A stretch of DNA of 64,000 nucleotides from CAVXYG01 sp963766005 (GTDB lineage: Bacteria; Actinomycetota; Actinomycetes; S36-B12; GCA-2699445), in assembly GCA_963766005.1 (NCBI GenBank), contig CAVXYG010000008.1:496001-560000 (forward strand), read 5' to 3'. Shown piece after piece: positions 35,023 to 44,338 of the stretch. Positions within the stretch are counted from its first letter, which is position 1, and each line of letters begins with the position of its first letter. The translations under genes and the position numbers were made by a program. The notes beneath the pieces were generated by a model that searched no databases, had not been told where the DNA came from, and worked only from the letters and a program-made list of their open reading frames with translations.

Positions 35023-35783
35023 GTCTGCTGATGCGGCCCGGGACCCGCACCCACGAGACCACCGACCGCTCGGGCGCGGCCGCCCCGGGCCGCGAGCACG
35101 GCAACCCCTCCGACGCCACAGGAGTCGATCCGGATTCGGCGCTCTCGACTTCCGGGCGGGCCGGTCCAGGCCGTCGACATCGGATGCGACTGCCCCACCC
35201 ACTGGCGTCCGGACGCTTCGTGCTCATGGTCGGCGCGATCCTGGCGGCAGGGTTGGTGGCGCTGCTCGCCGTCAACACGTCGCTGGCAGCGGGCTCCATC
35301 ACCCTGAGCGGTATGGAAACATCCCTGGCGCGCCAGAGCGAGCGTCAGCAGGCACTCGAAACCGCGGTGGAGGGGCTCGCCTCGCCGGCCGCCCTGCAGC
35401 AGGCCGCCGTCGACCTCGGCATGGTCGAGGCGACCAGCCCGGCGTTCCTGGACCCCGCCACCGGGTCCCTGACCGGCGAATTGATCGCCGCGACGCAGCC
35501 GGCCAAGCCCCGCACGCAGGCCCCACAGGTGGCGCAGCCTGAGCCGACTGCGACGCCGACGCCGACGGCAACACCGCGCGCGGGCACGCTGCCGCCACCG
35601 GCGGCGCTGCCCACCCCGACCCCGAGCCCGACCCCGACGGTGCCGGCCGACCCGGGTCAGGACGGTGCCACCGTGCCTGGCGCGGCGGTCCCCGCTCCCG
35701 GGCCGCCCACCCCTGCCGTGCCCCAGCCCGCCGCGCCCACCGGGGACGGTGCAACGCTCAGCGACGCAGGGTCGGGCCGATGA
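35019..35783 (+). CDS. ftsL: FtsL-like cell division protein
   Basis: A 254-residue bitopic protein: a 60-residue basic cytoplasmic tail, one membrane helix at about residues 67-86 (RFVLMVGAILAAGLVALLAV), a short coiled-coil (ETSLARQSERQQALETAVEGL) with a septum-initiator-like segment, and a long Pro/Thr-rich extracytoplasmic tail (PTPTPSPTPTVP). FtsL links FtsQ and FtsB with FtsW/FtsI in the divisome. The order between rsmH and ftsI and the topology support the call; sequence identity alone is weak. The disordered tail is unusually long. Confidence 0.78.
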   Translation: MSLLMRPGTRTHETTDRSGAAAPGREHGNPSDATGVDPDSALSTSGRAGPGRRHRMRLPHPLASGRFVLMVGAILAAGLVALLAVNTSLAAGSITLSGMETSLARQSERQQALETAVEGLASPAALQQAAVDLGMVEATSPAFLDPATGSLTGELIAATQPAKPRTQAPQVAQPEPTATPTPTATPRAGTLPPPAALPTPTPSPTPTVPADPGQDGATVPGAAVPAPGPPTPAVPQPAAPTGDGATLSDAGSGR

Positions 35784-37621
35784 CGGACGTCAGGACACCG
35801 CCGCGGTCTGCGCGCTACCCGGCAGAAGGCCGACGTTCGCCGCAGCCGACTCGGCAGCGAGCCGCGACGCGGTTCCGGGTGAGGAGCCCGCGGCGCAGGT
35901 CGACGCTGGTCCTGCTGGTCTTCCTCTTCATCGTGACCCTCTTCATGGGCCGGCTGGTCGAACTGCAGGCCTTGCGGTCCTCCGAGCTGGCCTCGGCCGG
36001 TCTGGATCAGCGACTGCGGACATCGGTCATCCCGGCCGACCGCGGCACCATCGCCGATGCGCAGGGCCGTCCGCTCGCCCAGACTGTGGAGGTCCGCAAC
36101 ATCACCGCCGATCAGACGCTGGTGGAGGACCCCGCCCAGACAGCTGCCGTGCTGTCACGAATCCTCGACATCGACCGCGACCAACTGCGCAAGGACCTGA
36201 CCGGGGAACGGCGGTTCGTCTACCTCGCCAAGGGCGTGGAGCCGGCGAAGTGGCGCGCCATCCAAGACTGGCGGGCCGACGAGGACAACAACCGTGTCAC
36301 GTTGCAGGCGATCTTCAGCGAGCGGCTCACCGAGCGCTCCTACCCCAGCGGGCCGCTGGCGGCCAACATCGTCGGCTTCACCAACGCCGAAGGGGCCGGT
36401 GCAGTCGGCCTGGAGTACGGCCTCGAGGAGGAGTTGTCGGGTACCCCGGGCGAGGTGCGCGCCGAGCGTGGACCCGACGGCAGCATCATCCCCGGCAGCG
36501 AGGTGGCGCAGGTGGACCCGGTCCCCGGGACCGGCGTCCGCCTCACGATCGACGCAGACCTGCAGTGGGTGGCGCAGAACGCGATAGCGCAGCGGGTCGC
36601 GGACTCCGGGTCGGACTACGGCATGGTCGTCGCGCTGGAGGTGGGCACCGGCCGCATCTTGGCGATGGCCACGGTACCGACGTTCGATCCCAACAACCCC
36701 GGGACGGCCGAGGAGGACGATTGGCGCAACCGGCCGGTCACGAATGCCTTCGAGCCGGGGTCGACGATGAAGGTCCTCACCCATGCCGCGGTCATCGACG
36801 CCGGCGCCGCGACTCCGACGACGCCGTTCACGGTGCCGCCAGGCCTGCCCCGCGGTCCCCACGTGTTTCAGGACCACACGCCGCACGGCACGCTGCAGCT
36901 CACACTGGCCGGCGTGCTCGCCCAGTCCAGCAATATCGGCACCATCCTGGCCGCGGAGAAGATCGGCGAGGAGCGGTTCTTCGAGTACCTCCAGGCCTTC
37001 GGCGTCGGTCAGCCGACGGGACTGCAGTATCCGGGGGAGACCAGCGGGCTGCTCCCGCGGCTGTCCGACTGGGGAGTGCTGACCTTCCCGTCCATCGCCT
37101 TCGGGCAGGGCATGGCGCTCAGTGCCCTGCAGATCACGAACGTGTTCGCCACGCTGGCCAACGATGGCGTTCGCGTGGACCCCAAACTCATCGACGCGTA
37201 TGTTCGCCCCGACGGCACCATCCAGACGACCGCGCCGTCGCAGACGCACGAGGTGGTCGCGCCGAAGACGGCGCAGCAGGTCGTGGAGATGATGGAGCGC
37301 GTAGTGTCCGAGGACGGCACGGCCCCCGGTGCGGCGATTCCCGGCTACCGGGTCGGAGGCAAGACCGGCACGGCGGAGCGGGTCGATCCCGCCTGCGGCT
37401 GCTACCGCGGCTACACCGCATCCTTCGTCGGTGTCGCGCCGGCAGACCAGCCGCGCGTGGTCGTGGGTGTCTGGCTCGACAACCCCCGCGGGGTGCACTA
37501 CGGCGGCGTTCTCGGCGGCCCGGTCTTCACCGAGGTCACCAAGGCCGCGTTGGCCAAGCTGGAGGTGCCGCCGTCCGGCACGCCCGCCTCGGCGATCCCG
37601 ACGATCCCGACCGCGCCATGA
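35780..37621 (+). CDS. ftsI: septal peptidoglycan transpeptidase, class B PBP (FtsI/PBP3)
   Basis: A 613-residue class B penicillin-binding protein. One membrane helix lies at residues 41-57, then a dimerisation domain (PADRGTIADAQGRPLAQT) and the transpeptidase domain with Ser328 in GSTMK, SSN at 383-385 and KTGTAE at 528-533. It crosslinks septal peptidoglycan together with FtsW, encoded five genes downstream. ATG 35780 overlaps the ftsL stop, and its stop overlaps the murE ATG (ATGA). Confidence 0.95.
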   Translation: MTDVRTPPRSARYPAEGRRSPQPTRQRAATRFRVRSPRRRSTLVLLVFLFIVTLFMGRLVELQALRSSELASAGLDQRLRTSVIPADRGTIADAQGRPLAQTVEVRNITADQTLVEDPAQTAAVLSRILDIDRDQLRKDLTGERRFVYLAKGVEPAKWRAIQDWRADEDNNRVTLQAIFSERLTERSYPSGPLAANIVGFTNAEGAGAVGLEYGLEEELSGTPGEVRAERGPDGSIIPGSEVAQVDPVPGTGVRLTIDADLQWVAQNAIAQRVADSGSDYGMVVALEVGTGRILAMATVPTFDPNNPGTAEEDDWRNRPVTNAFEPGSTMKVLTHAAVIDAGAATPTTPFTVPPGLPRGPHVFQDHTPHGTLQLTLAGVLAQSSNIGTILAAEKIGEERFFEYLQAFGVGQPTGLQYPGETSGLLPRLSDWGVLTFPSIAFGQGMALSALQITNVFATLANDGVRVDPKLIDAYVRPDGTIQTTAPSQTHEVVAPKTAQQVVEMMERVVSEDGTAPGAAIPGYRVGGKTGTAERVDPACGCYRGYTASFVGVAPADQPRVVVGVWLDNPRGVHYGGVLGGPVFTEVTKAALAKLEVPPSGTPASAIPTIPTAP

Positions 37622-39165
37622 CCGCGCCCCGCCCCGCGACCACTGAGCGACCGCTGGCGCAGTGCGACGTCTCCGGGATCACGTGGCAAGACCCGCGTCC
37701 CGGCGGCACCGCGGTCAGCGGCATCACCAACGATTCCCGCAGCGTCCAGCCCGGTGATGTCTATGCGGCCCTGCCCGGGGCACACGTGCATGGCATCGAG
37801 TTCCTCGACCAGGCTCGCCGGCGCGGGGCGGTGGCGGTGCTCACCGATCCTGCGGGGGAGGCCGCCGCGGCGGGACTCGGCCTGGCCACGGCGGCCGTGG
37901 CGGACCCGCGCGCTGTCCTTGGTGCGCTGTCGCGATGGGTGTACGGCGATCCCGCCGGCGACATGCTCCTCATCGGCATCACCGGGACGAACGGCAAGAC
38001 CACCACCAGCTACCTCGTCGAGGGCGGACTCAGTGCCGCCGGCCACCGCACCGGAGTCATCGGGACCACGGGGATCTGGGTGGACGACCAGATGCTGCCG
38101 TCGGCGCGCACGACGCCGGAGGCCCCCGACGTGCACGCGCTCCTGGCCGTCATGCGCGAACGCGGTGTCACGGCGGCGGTGATGGAGGTCTCCTCGCATG
38201 CGCTGGTGATGGGTCGAGTCGACGGCTTGGTGTTCGACGTGGCGATGTTCACCAATCTCACGCAGGACCACCTCGACTTCCACGGCACGATGGAGGAGTA
38301 CTACGAGGCCAAGGCCCGCCTGTTCACCGCGGACCGCAGCCGCTCGGCGGTGATCTGCGTCGACGACGACTGGGGCCGTCGACTGGCAGGCGAGACGGTC
38401 CTGCCGGTGCAGACCTACGCGATGAGTGCGCGAGACGGCGGGGCCGGCGACGCTGCCGATTGGCGGGCGTGGCGCGTGGAGCCGACTCCGACGGGACACC
38501 TGGTGCTGTCGGTGGCCGGACCGGATGGCAGCACGGTGCGTCTGGAATCGCCGCTGCCGGGGATGTTCAATGCCGCCAATGCCCTGGGCGCCTACGCGAG
38601 TCTGCTGAGCGCCGGCGTCTCCCCTGAGCATGCCCGCCAGGGCCTGCTGCTGGCGCGCTCGGTACCGGGCCGGATGGAACGCGTCGGGTCGCAGACCGCG
38701 GCGTTCCCGATCTTCGTGGACTATGCCCATACCCCGGATGCTGTGCGGCGCGTCATCGCCGCCGCGCGCGACCTGGCGCTGGGTTCGGTCATCGTCGTTC
38801 TCGGCTGCGGCGGCGACCGCGATCGCGACAAGCGGCCGCGGATGGGCGAGATCGCCGCCACAACCGCAGACCAGGTGGTGGTCACCGACGACAACCCCCG
38901 ATCGGAGGATCCGGCGGCCATCCGCGCCCAGGTCCTCGCGGGCGTCCCGGACGCTTTCCGCGGCCGCGTTCGCGAGATCGGCGACCGTCGCTCGGCCATC
39001 CGTTCTGCCGTGTCGTCCGCCGAGCCCGGCGATGTGGTCCTCGTGCTGGGCAAGGGCCACGAACAGGGCCAGGAGGCCAACGGCGCGGTCAGCCCCTTCG
39101 ACGACCGCGTCGAGGTTCTGGAGGCAATCCGCCTGCCCGACGTGGCACGGTTGGACCGATCATGA
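37618..39165 (+). CDS. murE: UDP-MurNAc-tripeptide synthetase (meso-DAP adding)
   Basis: A 515-residue Mur ligase adding the third stem-peptide residue. The ATP loop is GITGTNGKTTTS, the carbamylated Lys lies in YYEAKARLF, and the substrate-selecting loop reads DDNPRSEDP; DNPR marks meso-diaminopimelate specificity. The short N-terminal domain binds UDP-MurNAc (ITNDSRSVQPGDVYAAL). ATG 37618 overlaps the ftsI stop and the stop overlaps murF by 4 bases. Confidence 0.94.
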   Translation: MTAPRPATTERPLAQCDVSGITWQDPRPGGTAVSGITNDSRSVQPGDVYAALPGAHVHGIEFLDQARRRGAVAVLTDPAGEAAAAGLGLATAAVADPRAVLGALSRWVYGDPAGDMLLIGITGTNGKTTTSYLVEGGLSAAGHRTGVIGTTGIWVDDQMLPSARTTPEAPDVHALLAVMRERGVTAAVMEVSSHALVMGRVDGLVFDVAMFTNLTQDHLDFHGTMEEYYEAKARLFTADRSRSAVICVDDDWGRRLAGETVLPVQTYAMSARDGGAGDAADWRAWRVEPTPTGHLVLSVAGPDGSTVRLESPLPGMFNAANALGAYASLLSAGVSPEHARQGLLLARSVPGRMERVGSQTAAFPIFVDYAHTPDAVRRVIAAARDLALGSVIVVLGCGGDRDRDKRPRMGEIAATTADQVVVTDDNPRSEDPAAIRAQVLAGVPDAFRGRVREIGDRRSAIRSAVSSAEPGDVVLVLGKGHEQGQEANGAVSPFDDRVEVLEAIRLPDVARLDRS

Positions 39166-40568
39166 TTGCCCTGACCCTGTCCGAAGTCGCCGGCATCGTC
39201 GGCGGGGTCCTGCACGACCCCGGAACCTCCGACCCCGTCGTCACCGGGGCAGCGGCGGACTCCCGGCTGGTCCAGGCCGGCCAGTTGTACGTGGCGATTG
39301 AGGGCGAGCGCGTCGACGGCCACCGCTTCGCGGCCGACGTGATGGCCGCCGGTGCCAGCGGCATCCTGGGGGAGAAGCCCACCGGCGTCCCGACGATCGT
39401 CGTGCCCGATTCGGTGGAGGCGCTGGGGGTGCTGGCCCGCGCTGTCATCGACCGGTTGCCAGACCTCGATGTCGTGGCCGTGACCGGATCCTCGGGCAAG
39501 ACCAGCACCAAGGACCTCATCGCAGAGGTCGTAGCCGACCGCGGCCCCGCCGTGGCTCCGGCCGGTTCGTTCAACACCGAGGTCGGGCTACCGCTGACCG
39601 TGCTGCAGGTCGATGAGCAGACCAGGACGCTGGTCCTGGAGATGGGCGCCCGCGGAGTCGGGCACATCGCCTACCTGTGCGGTATCGCGCCCCCGGATGT
39701 GGCGGTCCTGCTCAACGTCGGCAGCGCCCACCTTGGCGAGTTCGGCAGCCGGGAGGCTATCGCGCGCGCCAAGAGCGAGATCATCCTCGATCTGCCGACT
39801 TCCGGCACCGCAGTGCTGTTCGCCGACGATTCGGTCGTCGCCGATTTGCGTGCCGTCACGGACGCCCGCGTGCTCACCTTCGGGGAGTCGCCGGCTGCCG
39901 AGGTCCGGGTCACCGATCTGCACCTCGACGACCTGGCCCGGGCCAGCTTTCGGCTCTCCGCCGGCAGTGAGGCATGCGACGTGGCCCTCCAGGTGCACGG
40001 CGAGCACCAGGCCGCCAACGCCGCCGCAGCAGCAGCGGTCGGGCTCGCGCTGGGCATGCCGCTGCCGCAGGTCGCCCAGGCGCTCTCCCGGGCGCAGGCA
40101 CGATCTGCGCTGCGCATGGACGTGCAGGTCGCACCGTCCGGCGTGGTGGTCGTCAACGACGCCTACAACGCCAATCCGGAGTCCATGCGCGCGGCGCTGA
40201 AGTCGCTGGCGGCCATGGGCCGCGGCGGGACCGGCAGGACGTGGGCCGTGCTCGGCGAGATGCTGGAACTCGGTGCGGATGCCGCGGCCGAGCACGATGC
40301 GCTCGGCCGACTCGCGGTCCGCCTCAACATCGCACGCACCATCGCGGTGGGCGAGGGCGCCAAGCCCATCCAGATGGGTGCCAGCCACGAGGGGTCCTGG
40401 AACGGCGAGGCCGCCTGGGTGCCCGACGCGACTGCCGCGATCGACCTGCTCCGGCCGGCCGTGCGGCCCGGCGACATCGTGCTGGTGAAGGCCTCACGCG
40501 GTGTGGCGCTGGAGGTCGTCGCCGAGGCGCTGCTCGCCGACGACGGCGCGGGGGAGGCCACGCCATGA
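39162..40568 (+). CDS. murF: UDP-MurNAc-tripeptide--D-Ala-D-Ala ligase
   Basis: A 468-residue Mur ligase that adds D-Ala-D-Ala, completing the pentapeptide. Visible blocks are DSRLVQAGQLYVAIEGERVDG, the ATP loop VTGSSGKTSTKD, FNTEVGLPLT, LEMGARGVGHI, and VVVNDAYNANPESMRAAL followed by WAVLGEMLELG. It overlaps murE and mraY by 4 bases at each end. Confidence 0.94.
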   Translation: MIALTLSEVAGIVGGVLHDPGTSDPVVTGAAADSRLVQAGQLYVAIEGERVDGHRFAADVMAAGASGILGEKPTGVPTIVVPDSVEALGVLARAVIDRLPDLDVVAVTGSSGKTSTKDLIAEVVADRGPAVAPAGSFNTEVGLPLTVLQVDEQTRTLVLEMGARGVGHIAYLCGIAPPDVAVLLNVGSAHLGEFGSREAIARAKSEIILDLPTSGTAVLFADDSVVADLRAVTDARVLTFGESPAAEVRVTDLHLDDLARASFRLSAGSEACDVALQVHGEHQAANAAAAAAVGLALGMPLPQVAQALSRAQARSALRMDVQVAPSGVVVVNDAYNANPESMRAALKSLAAMGRGGTGRTWAVLGEMLELGADAAAEHDALGRLAVRLNIARTIAVGEGAKPIQMGASHEGSWNGEAAWVPDATAAIDLLRPAVRPGDIVLVKASRGVALEVVAEALLADDGAGEATP

Positions 40569-41632
40569 GGCTCATCGTTCTCGCGGCCGGCATCGCCGGG
40601 ATCGTGTCGATGCTGGGCACCCCGGCGCTGATCCGGTTGCTGCGGCGGCACGGCTACTCCCAGGCGATCCGGCACTCGACCGACGATGTCAAGTATCCCG
40701 AGCACGAGGGCAAGGCCGGCACCCCGTCGATGGGTGGCCTCGCGATCATCGCCGGGGTCATCATCGGCTACTTCGCCACCCACCTGCTCTTCTGGCAACC
40801 ACCCACCGCGACTGGGCTGCTCGCGCTCTACCTCATGGTCGGCCTCGGCATGGTCGGTATGGCCGACGACTACCTGAAGATCTTCAAGCAGCGCGCGACG
40901 GGCATTCGGGCTCGCACGAAACTGCTGGGCCAGGCGTTCGTGGCGATCTCCTTCGCCGCCCTGGCCGTGCAGTTCCCCGACGAATACGGCCAGACCCCGG
41001 CATCAGAGGCGATCTCCTTCATCCGCGACCTGCCCTGGGCGCTGCCGCTGGCTGCCTTCGTGATCTGGATCTGGCTGCTGGTGACCGCCACGACGAACGG
41101 CGTCAACCTCACCGACGGGCTGGACGGTCTGGCCAGCGGCGCCGCCCTGGTCACCTTCGTGGCCTACCTGCTGATGTCGGTGTGGCAGTTCAACAACCAG
41201 TGCGTCATCGACGCACTGGACCCCTGCTACACCGTCCGAGACCCGCTGGACCTCGGGGTGTTCGCTGCCGCGTGCGCCGGCGCGGTCTTCGGGTTCCTCT
41301 GGTGGAACACCTCGCCAGCGAGCATCTTCATGGGCGACACCGGATCGCTCGCCATCGGCGGAGCTATCGCCGCGCTGGCCATCATGACCCGGACCGAGCT
41401 GCTCCTGGTCCTGCTCGGCGGACTGTTCGTGGTCATCACCGTCTCGGTCATCCTGCAGGTCGGCTCCTTCAAGCTCACCGGCAAGCGGATCTTCCGGATG
41501 GCGCCGCTGCACCACCACTTCGAGTTGCTGGGCTGGCCGGAGATCCTCATCGTGGTCCGTTTCTGGATCATCCACGGGATCATGGTCGGCCTCGGACTGA
41601 CGATCTTCTACGCCGAATGGGTCACCGCATGA
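40565..41632 (+). CDS. mraY: phospho-N-acetylmuramoyl-pentapeptide-transferase
   Basis: A 355-residue polytopic enzyme that moves phospho-MurNAc-pentapeptide to undecaprenyl phosphate, making lipid I. It shows KAGTPSMGGLAI, the catalytic MADDYLK pair of Asp residues, NLTDGLDGLASG, FMGDTGSLAIGG and the MAPLHHHFELLGWPE loop. About ten membrane helices are visible. ATG overlaps the murF stop, and the stop overlaps murD (ATGA). Confidence 0.95.
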   Translation: MRLIVLAAGIAGIVSMLGTPALIRLLRRHGYSQAIRHSTDDVKYPEHEGKAGTPSMGGLAIIAGVIIGYFATHLLFWQPPTATGLLALYLMVGLGMVGMADDYLKIFKQRATGIRARTKLLGQAFVAISFAALAVQFPDEYGQTPASEAISFIRDLPWALPLAAFVIWIWLLVTATTNGVNLTDGLDGLASGAALVTFVAYLLMSVWQFNNQCVIDALDPCYTVRDPLDLGVFAAACAGAVFGFLWWNTSPASIFMGDTGSLAIGGAIAALAIMTRTELLLVLLGGLFVVITVSVILQVGSFKLTGKRIFRMAPLHHHFELLGWPEILIVVRFWIIHGIMVGLGLTIFYAEWVTA

Positions 41633-43083
41633 GCGCCACCGGGAGCACCATCGAGGAATTCGCCGGACTGCGGGTCGGTGTGGCCGGGATCGGCGTCGCC
41701 GGATCTGCCTGTGCGACCGCGCTGCTGGAGCGCGGCGCCTCGGTCGTCGCGGTCGACGGCGGCTCGGATGCGACACGGCAGGCTGCTGCTGCCGAACTGC
41801 GCAAGCACGGGGCCGAAGTGCGGCTCGGGGATGCTGATCGCCTGCCCGAGGGCATCGAGCTGCTCGTCGTCTCGCCGGGGTTCGTGCCGACCGCGCCCAT
41901 CATCGCCGCCGCGGAGGCGGCCGGTGTTCCGGTGTGGGGCGAGCTGGAACTGGCATGGCGCCTGCGCGATCCGGAGTCTGCGGCCGATTGGCTGGTGGTG
42001 ACCGGCACCAACGGCAAGACCACCACGACGCTGATGCTGGAATCGATCCTGCGGGCCGCGGGTGCGGCGACGACGGCCGCGGGCAACATCGGCAACTCTC
42101 TGGTGGCAGCCGTGACGCAGCAGCGCCTCGACGTCGTGGCGGTCGAGATCGGCGCTCCGCAGTTGCCGTTCTGGCATACGGTCAGCCCGCATTCGACGGT
42201 CTGCCTGAACATCGCCGAGGATCACGTCGACCATTTCGGCACCTTCGAGAACTACGTGGCGACCAAGGCCAAGGCCTACGAGCGCACCAGGGTGGCCGCG
42301 GTCTACAACGCCGCCGACCCGGCCACGCTGCGGATGGTGGAGCAGGCAGACGTCGTCGAGGGCTGCCGGGCGATCGGCTTCACGCTGGGGGCGCCGATGC
42401 CGTCGCAGCTCGGCGTCGTCGACGACCTGCTCGTCGACCGAGCCTTCGTCGCCGAGCGCGGGACGACCGGTCAGGAGCTGGCGTCGGTGGCCGACGTCCA
42501 TCCTCGGGCGCCGCACCAGGTGGCCAACGCCCTGGCGGCGGCGGCGCTTGCCCGTGCCTGGGGGGTGGCGCCCGCCGCAGTCCGCGAGGGATTGCGCAAT
42601 TTTCGACCCGCCGCACACCGCATCGCCCACGTTGCCTCGGTCGGCGGCGTGCAGTACATCGACGACTCCAAGGCGACGAATACCCACGCCGCCCAAACCT
42701 CCCTCTCGGCGTTCGACCCGGTGGTCTGGATCGCTGGCGGGATGGCCAAGGGCCAGTCCTTCGAGGAGCTGGTGCCGCTCGTCGCCCAGCGGCTGCGGGC
42801 AGTTGTCCTGCTCGGCGTCGACCGCGGCCTCATCGCCGACGCCTTGCGCCGACACGCCCCCGATGTGCCGCTGATCGATATCGCGGCGACAGACACTGGG
42901 GCGATGACCGAAGTTGTGGCGGCGGCCGCCGCGGCGGCGCAGCCGGGGGACACCGTGCTGCTGGCACCGGGCTGCGCCTCCTGGGACATGTACCGCAACT
43001 ACGGCCACCGCGGTGACGAGTTCGCTTCAGCAGTGCTGGCGATGCAGGAAGGTCGCGATGAGGGCAGCCGCGGAGCACGGTGA
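41629..43083 (+). CDS. murD: UDP-MurNAc-L-alanine--D-glutamate ligase
   Basis: A 484-residue Mur ligase adding D-Glu to UDP-MurNAc-Ala. It has an N-terminal Rossmann domain (VGVAGIGVAGSACATAL), ATP loop VVTGTNGKTTTT, GNIGNS, the carbamyl-Lys region YVATKAKAYER and the C-terminal DDSKATN and PGCASWDMYRNYGHRGDEF blocks. The usual E-L-S-S-F-Q-L motif reads EIGAPQL, losing the conserved Ser pair and Phe but keeping Glu and Gln. It overlaps ftsW by 26 bases. Confidence 0.93.
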   Translation: MSATGSTIEEFAGLRVGVAGIGVAGSACATALLERGASVVAVDGGSDATRQAAAAELRKHGAEVRLGDADRLPEGIELLVVSPGFVPTAPIIAAAEAAGVPVWGELELAWRLRDPESAADWLVVTGTNGKTTTTLMLESILRAAGAATTAAGNIGNSLVAAVTQQRLDVVAVEIGAPQLPFWHTVSPHSTVCLNIAEDHVDHFGTFENYVATKAKAYERTRVAAVYNAADPATLRMVEQADVVEGCRAIGFTLGAPMPSQLGVVDDLLVDRAFVAERGTTGQELASVADVHPRAPHQVANALAAAALARAWGVAPAAVREGLRNFRPAAHRIAHVASVGGVQYIDDSKATNTHAAQTSLSAFDPVVWIAGGMAKGQSFEELVPLVAQRLRAVVLLGVDRGLIADALRRHAPDVPLIDIAATDTGAMTEVVAAAAAAAQPGDTVLLAPGCASWDMYRNYGHRGDEFASAVLAMQEGRDEGSRGAR

Positions 43084-44338
43084 TCAGGGGCGGCTGCGGT
43101 CCCTGATCGATGCGGCCGGCCGAAGCTTGCGTCGTCCTCGCTCGATCCCGTACCTCATCGTGGGCTCCACGTTCCTGCTGCTGACGCTGGGCCTGCTCAT
43201 GGTCTGGTCGGCGTCGTCGATCTTCAGCATCCAGAACAGCGGCAGCAGTTTGGCCACCGTGAGCAAGCAGGGCATGTTCGCCGTGGCTGGAGTGGCCGCG
43301 CTGGTGCTGATCTCGCGGTTGCCGCTCAGCGCCCTGCGATGGGTGGCGGGGCCGTTTCTGCTCGTCGTCATCGGGCTGCTCGTCCTGGTGCTCGTCCCCG
43401 GGATTGGCATCGAGGTGGCGGGCCAGCGCAATTGGATCGGGATCGGCGGGACCTTCCGCATCCAGCCCAGCGAATTCGCCAAGTTGGCACTCATCCTGTG
43501 GGGGGCCAGCACGCTCGCGCAGCGCTACCGGCGGGTCACTGACTGGCGGCAACTGCTGATGCCGGTGCTGCCGGTCGGTGTGCTCTTGATCGTCCTGGTG
43601 CTCGCCGAGGGCGACTTCGGCAATGCGATGATCCTCGCCGTCATCCTGATGGGGCTGCTCTTCGTGGCGGGCGCCCCGATGCGGCTGTTCGCCGTGTCCG
43701 GTGCCGTCGCCTTGGGAGGCGTGGCGTTCCTGGCGTGGATCGCGCCGTACCGAGTCCAGCGCTTCACCTCCTTCCTGAACCCGGATGCCGACCGGCTCGA
43801 CGGCGCGTGGCAGGTGACCCAGGGGATGTATGCCTTCGGCACCGGCGGGCTGTTCGGCGTGGGGCTCGGCGGCAGTCGCGAGAAGTGGGGCACTCTGCCC
43901 GCGGCGCACACCGATTTCATCTTCGCCGTGCTCGGAGAGGAAATCGGACTGCTGGGGACCCTCAGCGTGCTGCTGCTCTTCGCCACCCTGATCTACGCCA
44001 TACTGCGGCTCGTGCAGCTGTCCACCGACCGGTTCACGCAGTTGGCCGCGGCTGGCGTGGCGGTCTGGCTCATGATCCAGATGGTCACCAACATCGGGGC
44101 AACGTTGAAGTTGCTGCCGATCACCGGCGTCACGCTGCCGTTCCTGTCCTACGGGGGCTCGTCGCTCATCCCGATCCTCATGGCGATCGGGATGGTCCTT
44201 GTGCTGGCCAGGTCGGTGGTCCATGGTCGCACCGGCCCGGTGCGCCGCAGCCCCCGCGCCCGGGGGCGCCAGCGACGACGCGCCACCGGCGACGGCAGGG
44301 CCGTCGGGGCGGATCCGCAGCCGACCGGGAGGACCTGA
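43058..44338 (+). CDS. ftsW: septal peptidoglycan polymerase FtsW (SEDS family)
   Basis: A 426-residue SEDS glycosyltransferase with ten membrane helices. It begins with a short cytoplasmic segment, then MVWSASSIFS, QRNWIGIGGTFRIQPSEFAKLAL, the large loop with GSREKWGTLPAAHTDFIFAVLGEEIG and the C-terminal LPFLSYGGSSLI signature. A basic tail follows. It polymerises lipid II with FtsI. ATG 43058 with CAGGAAGG before it lies inside the murD 3' end. Confidence 0.94.
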   Translation: MRAAAEHGDQGRLRSLIDAAGRSLRRPRSIPYLIVGSTFLLLTLGLLMVWSASSIFSIQNSGSSLATVSKQGMFAVAGVAALVLISRLPLSALRWVAGPFLLVVIGLLVLVLVPGIGIEVAGQRNWIGIGGTFRIQPSEFAKLALILWGASTLAQRYRRVTDWRQLLMPVLPVGVLLIVLVLAEGDFGNAMILAVILMGLLFVAGAPMRLFAVSGAVALGGVAFLAWIAPYRVQRFTSFLNPDADRLDGAWQVTQGMYAFGTGGLFGVGLGGSREKWGTLPAAHTDFIFAVLGEEIGLLGTLSVLLLFATLIYAILRLVQLSTDRFTQLAAAGVAVWLMIQMVTNIGATLKLLPITGVTLPFLSYGGSSLIPILMAIGMVLVLARSVVHGRTGPVRRSPRARGRQRRRATGDGRAVGADPQPTGRT

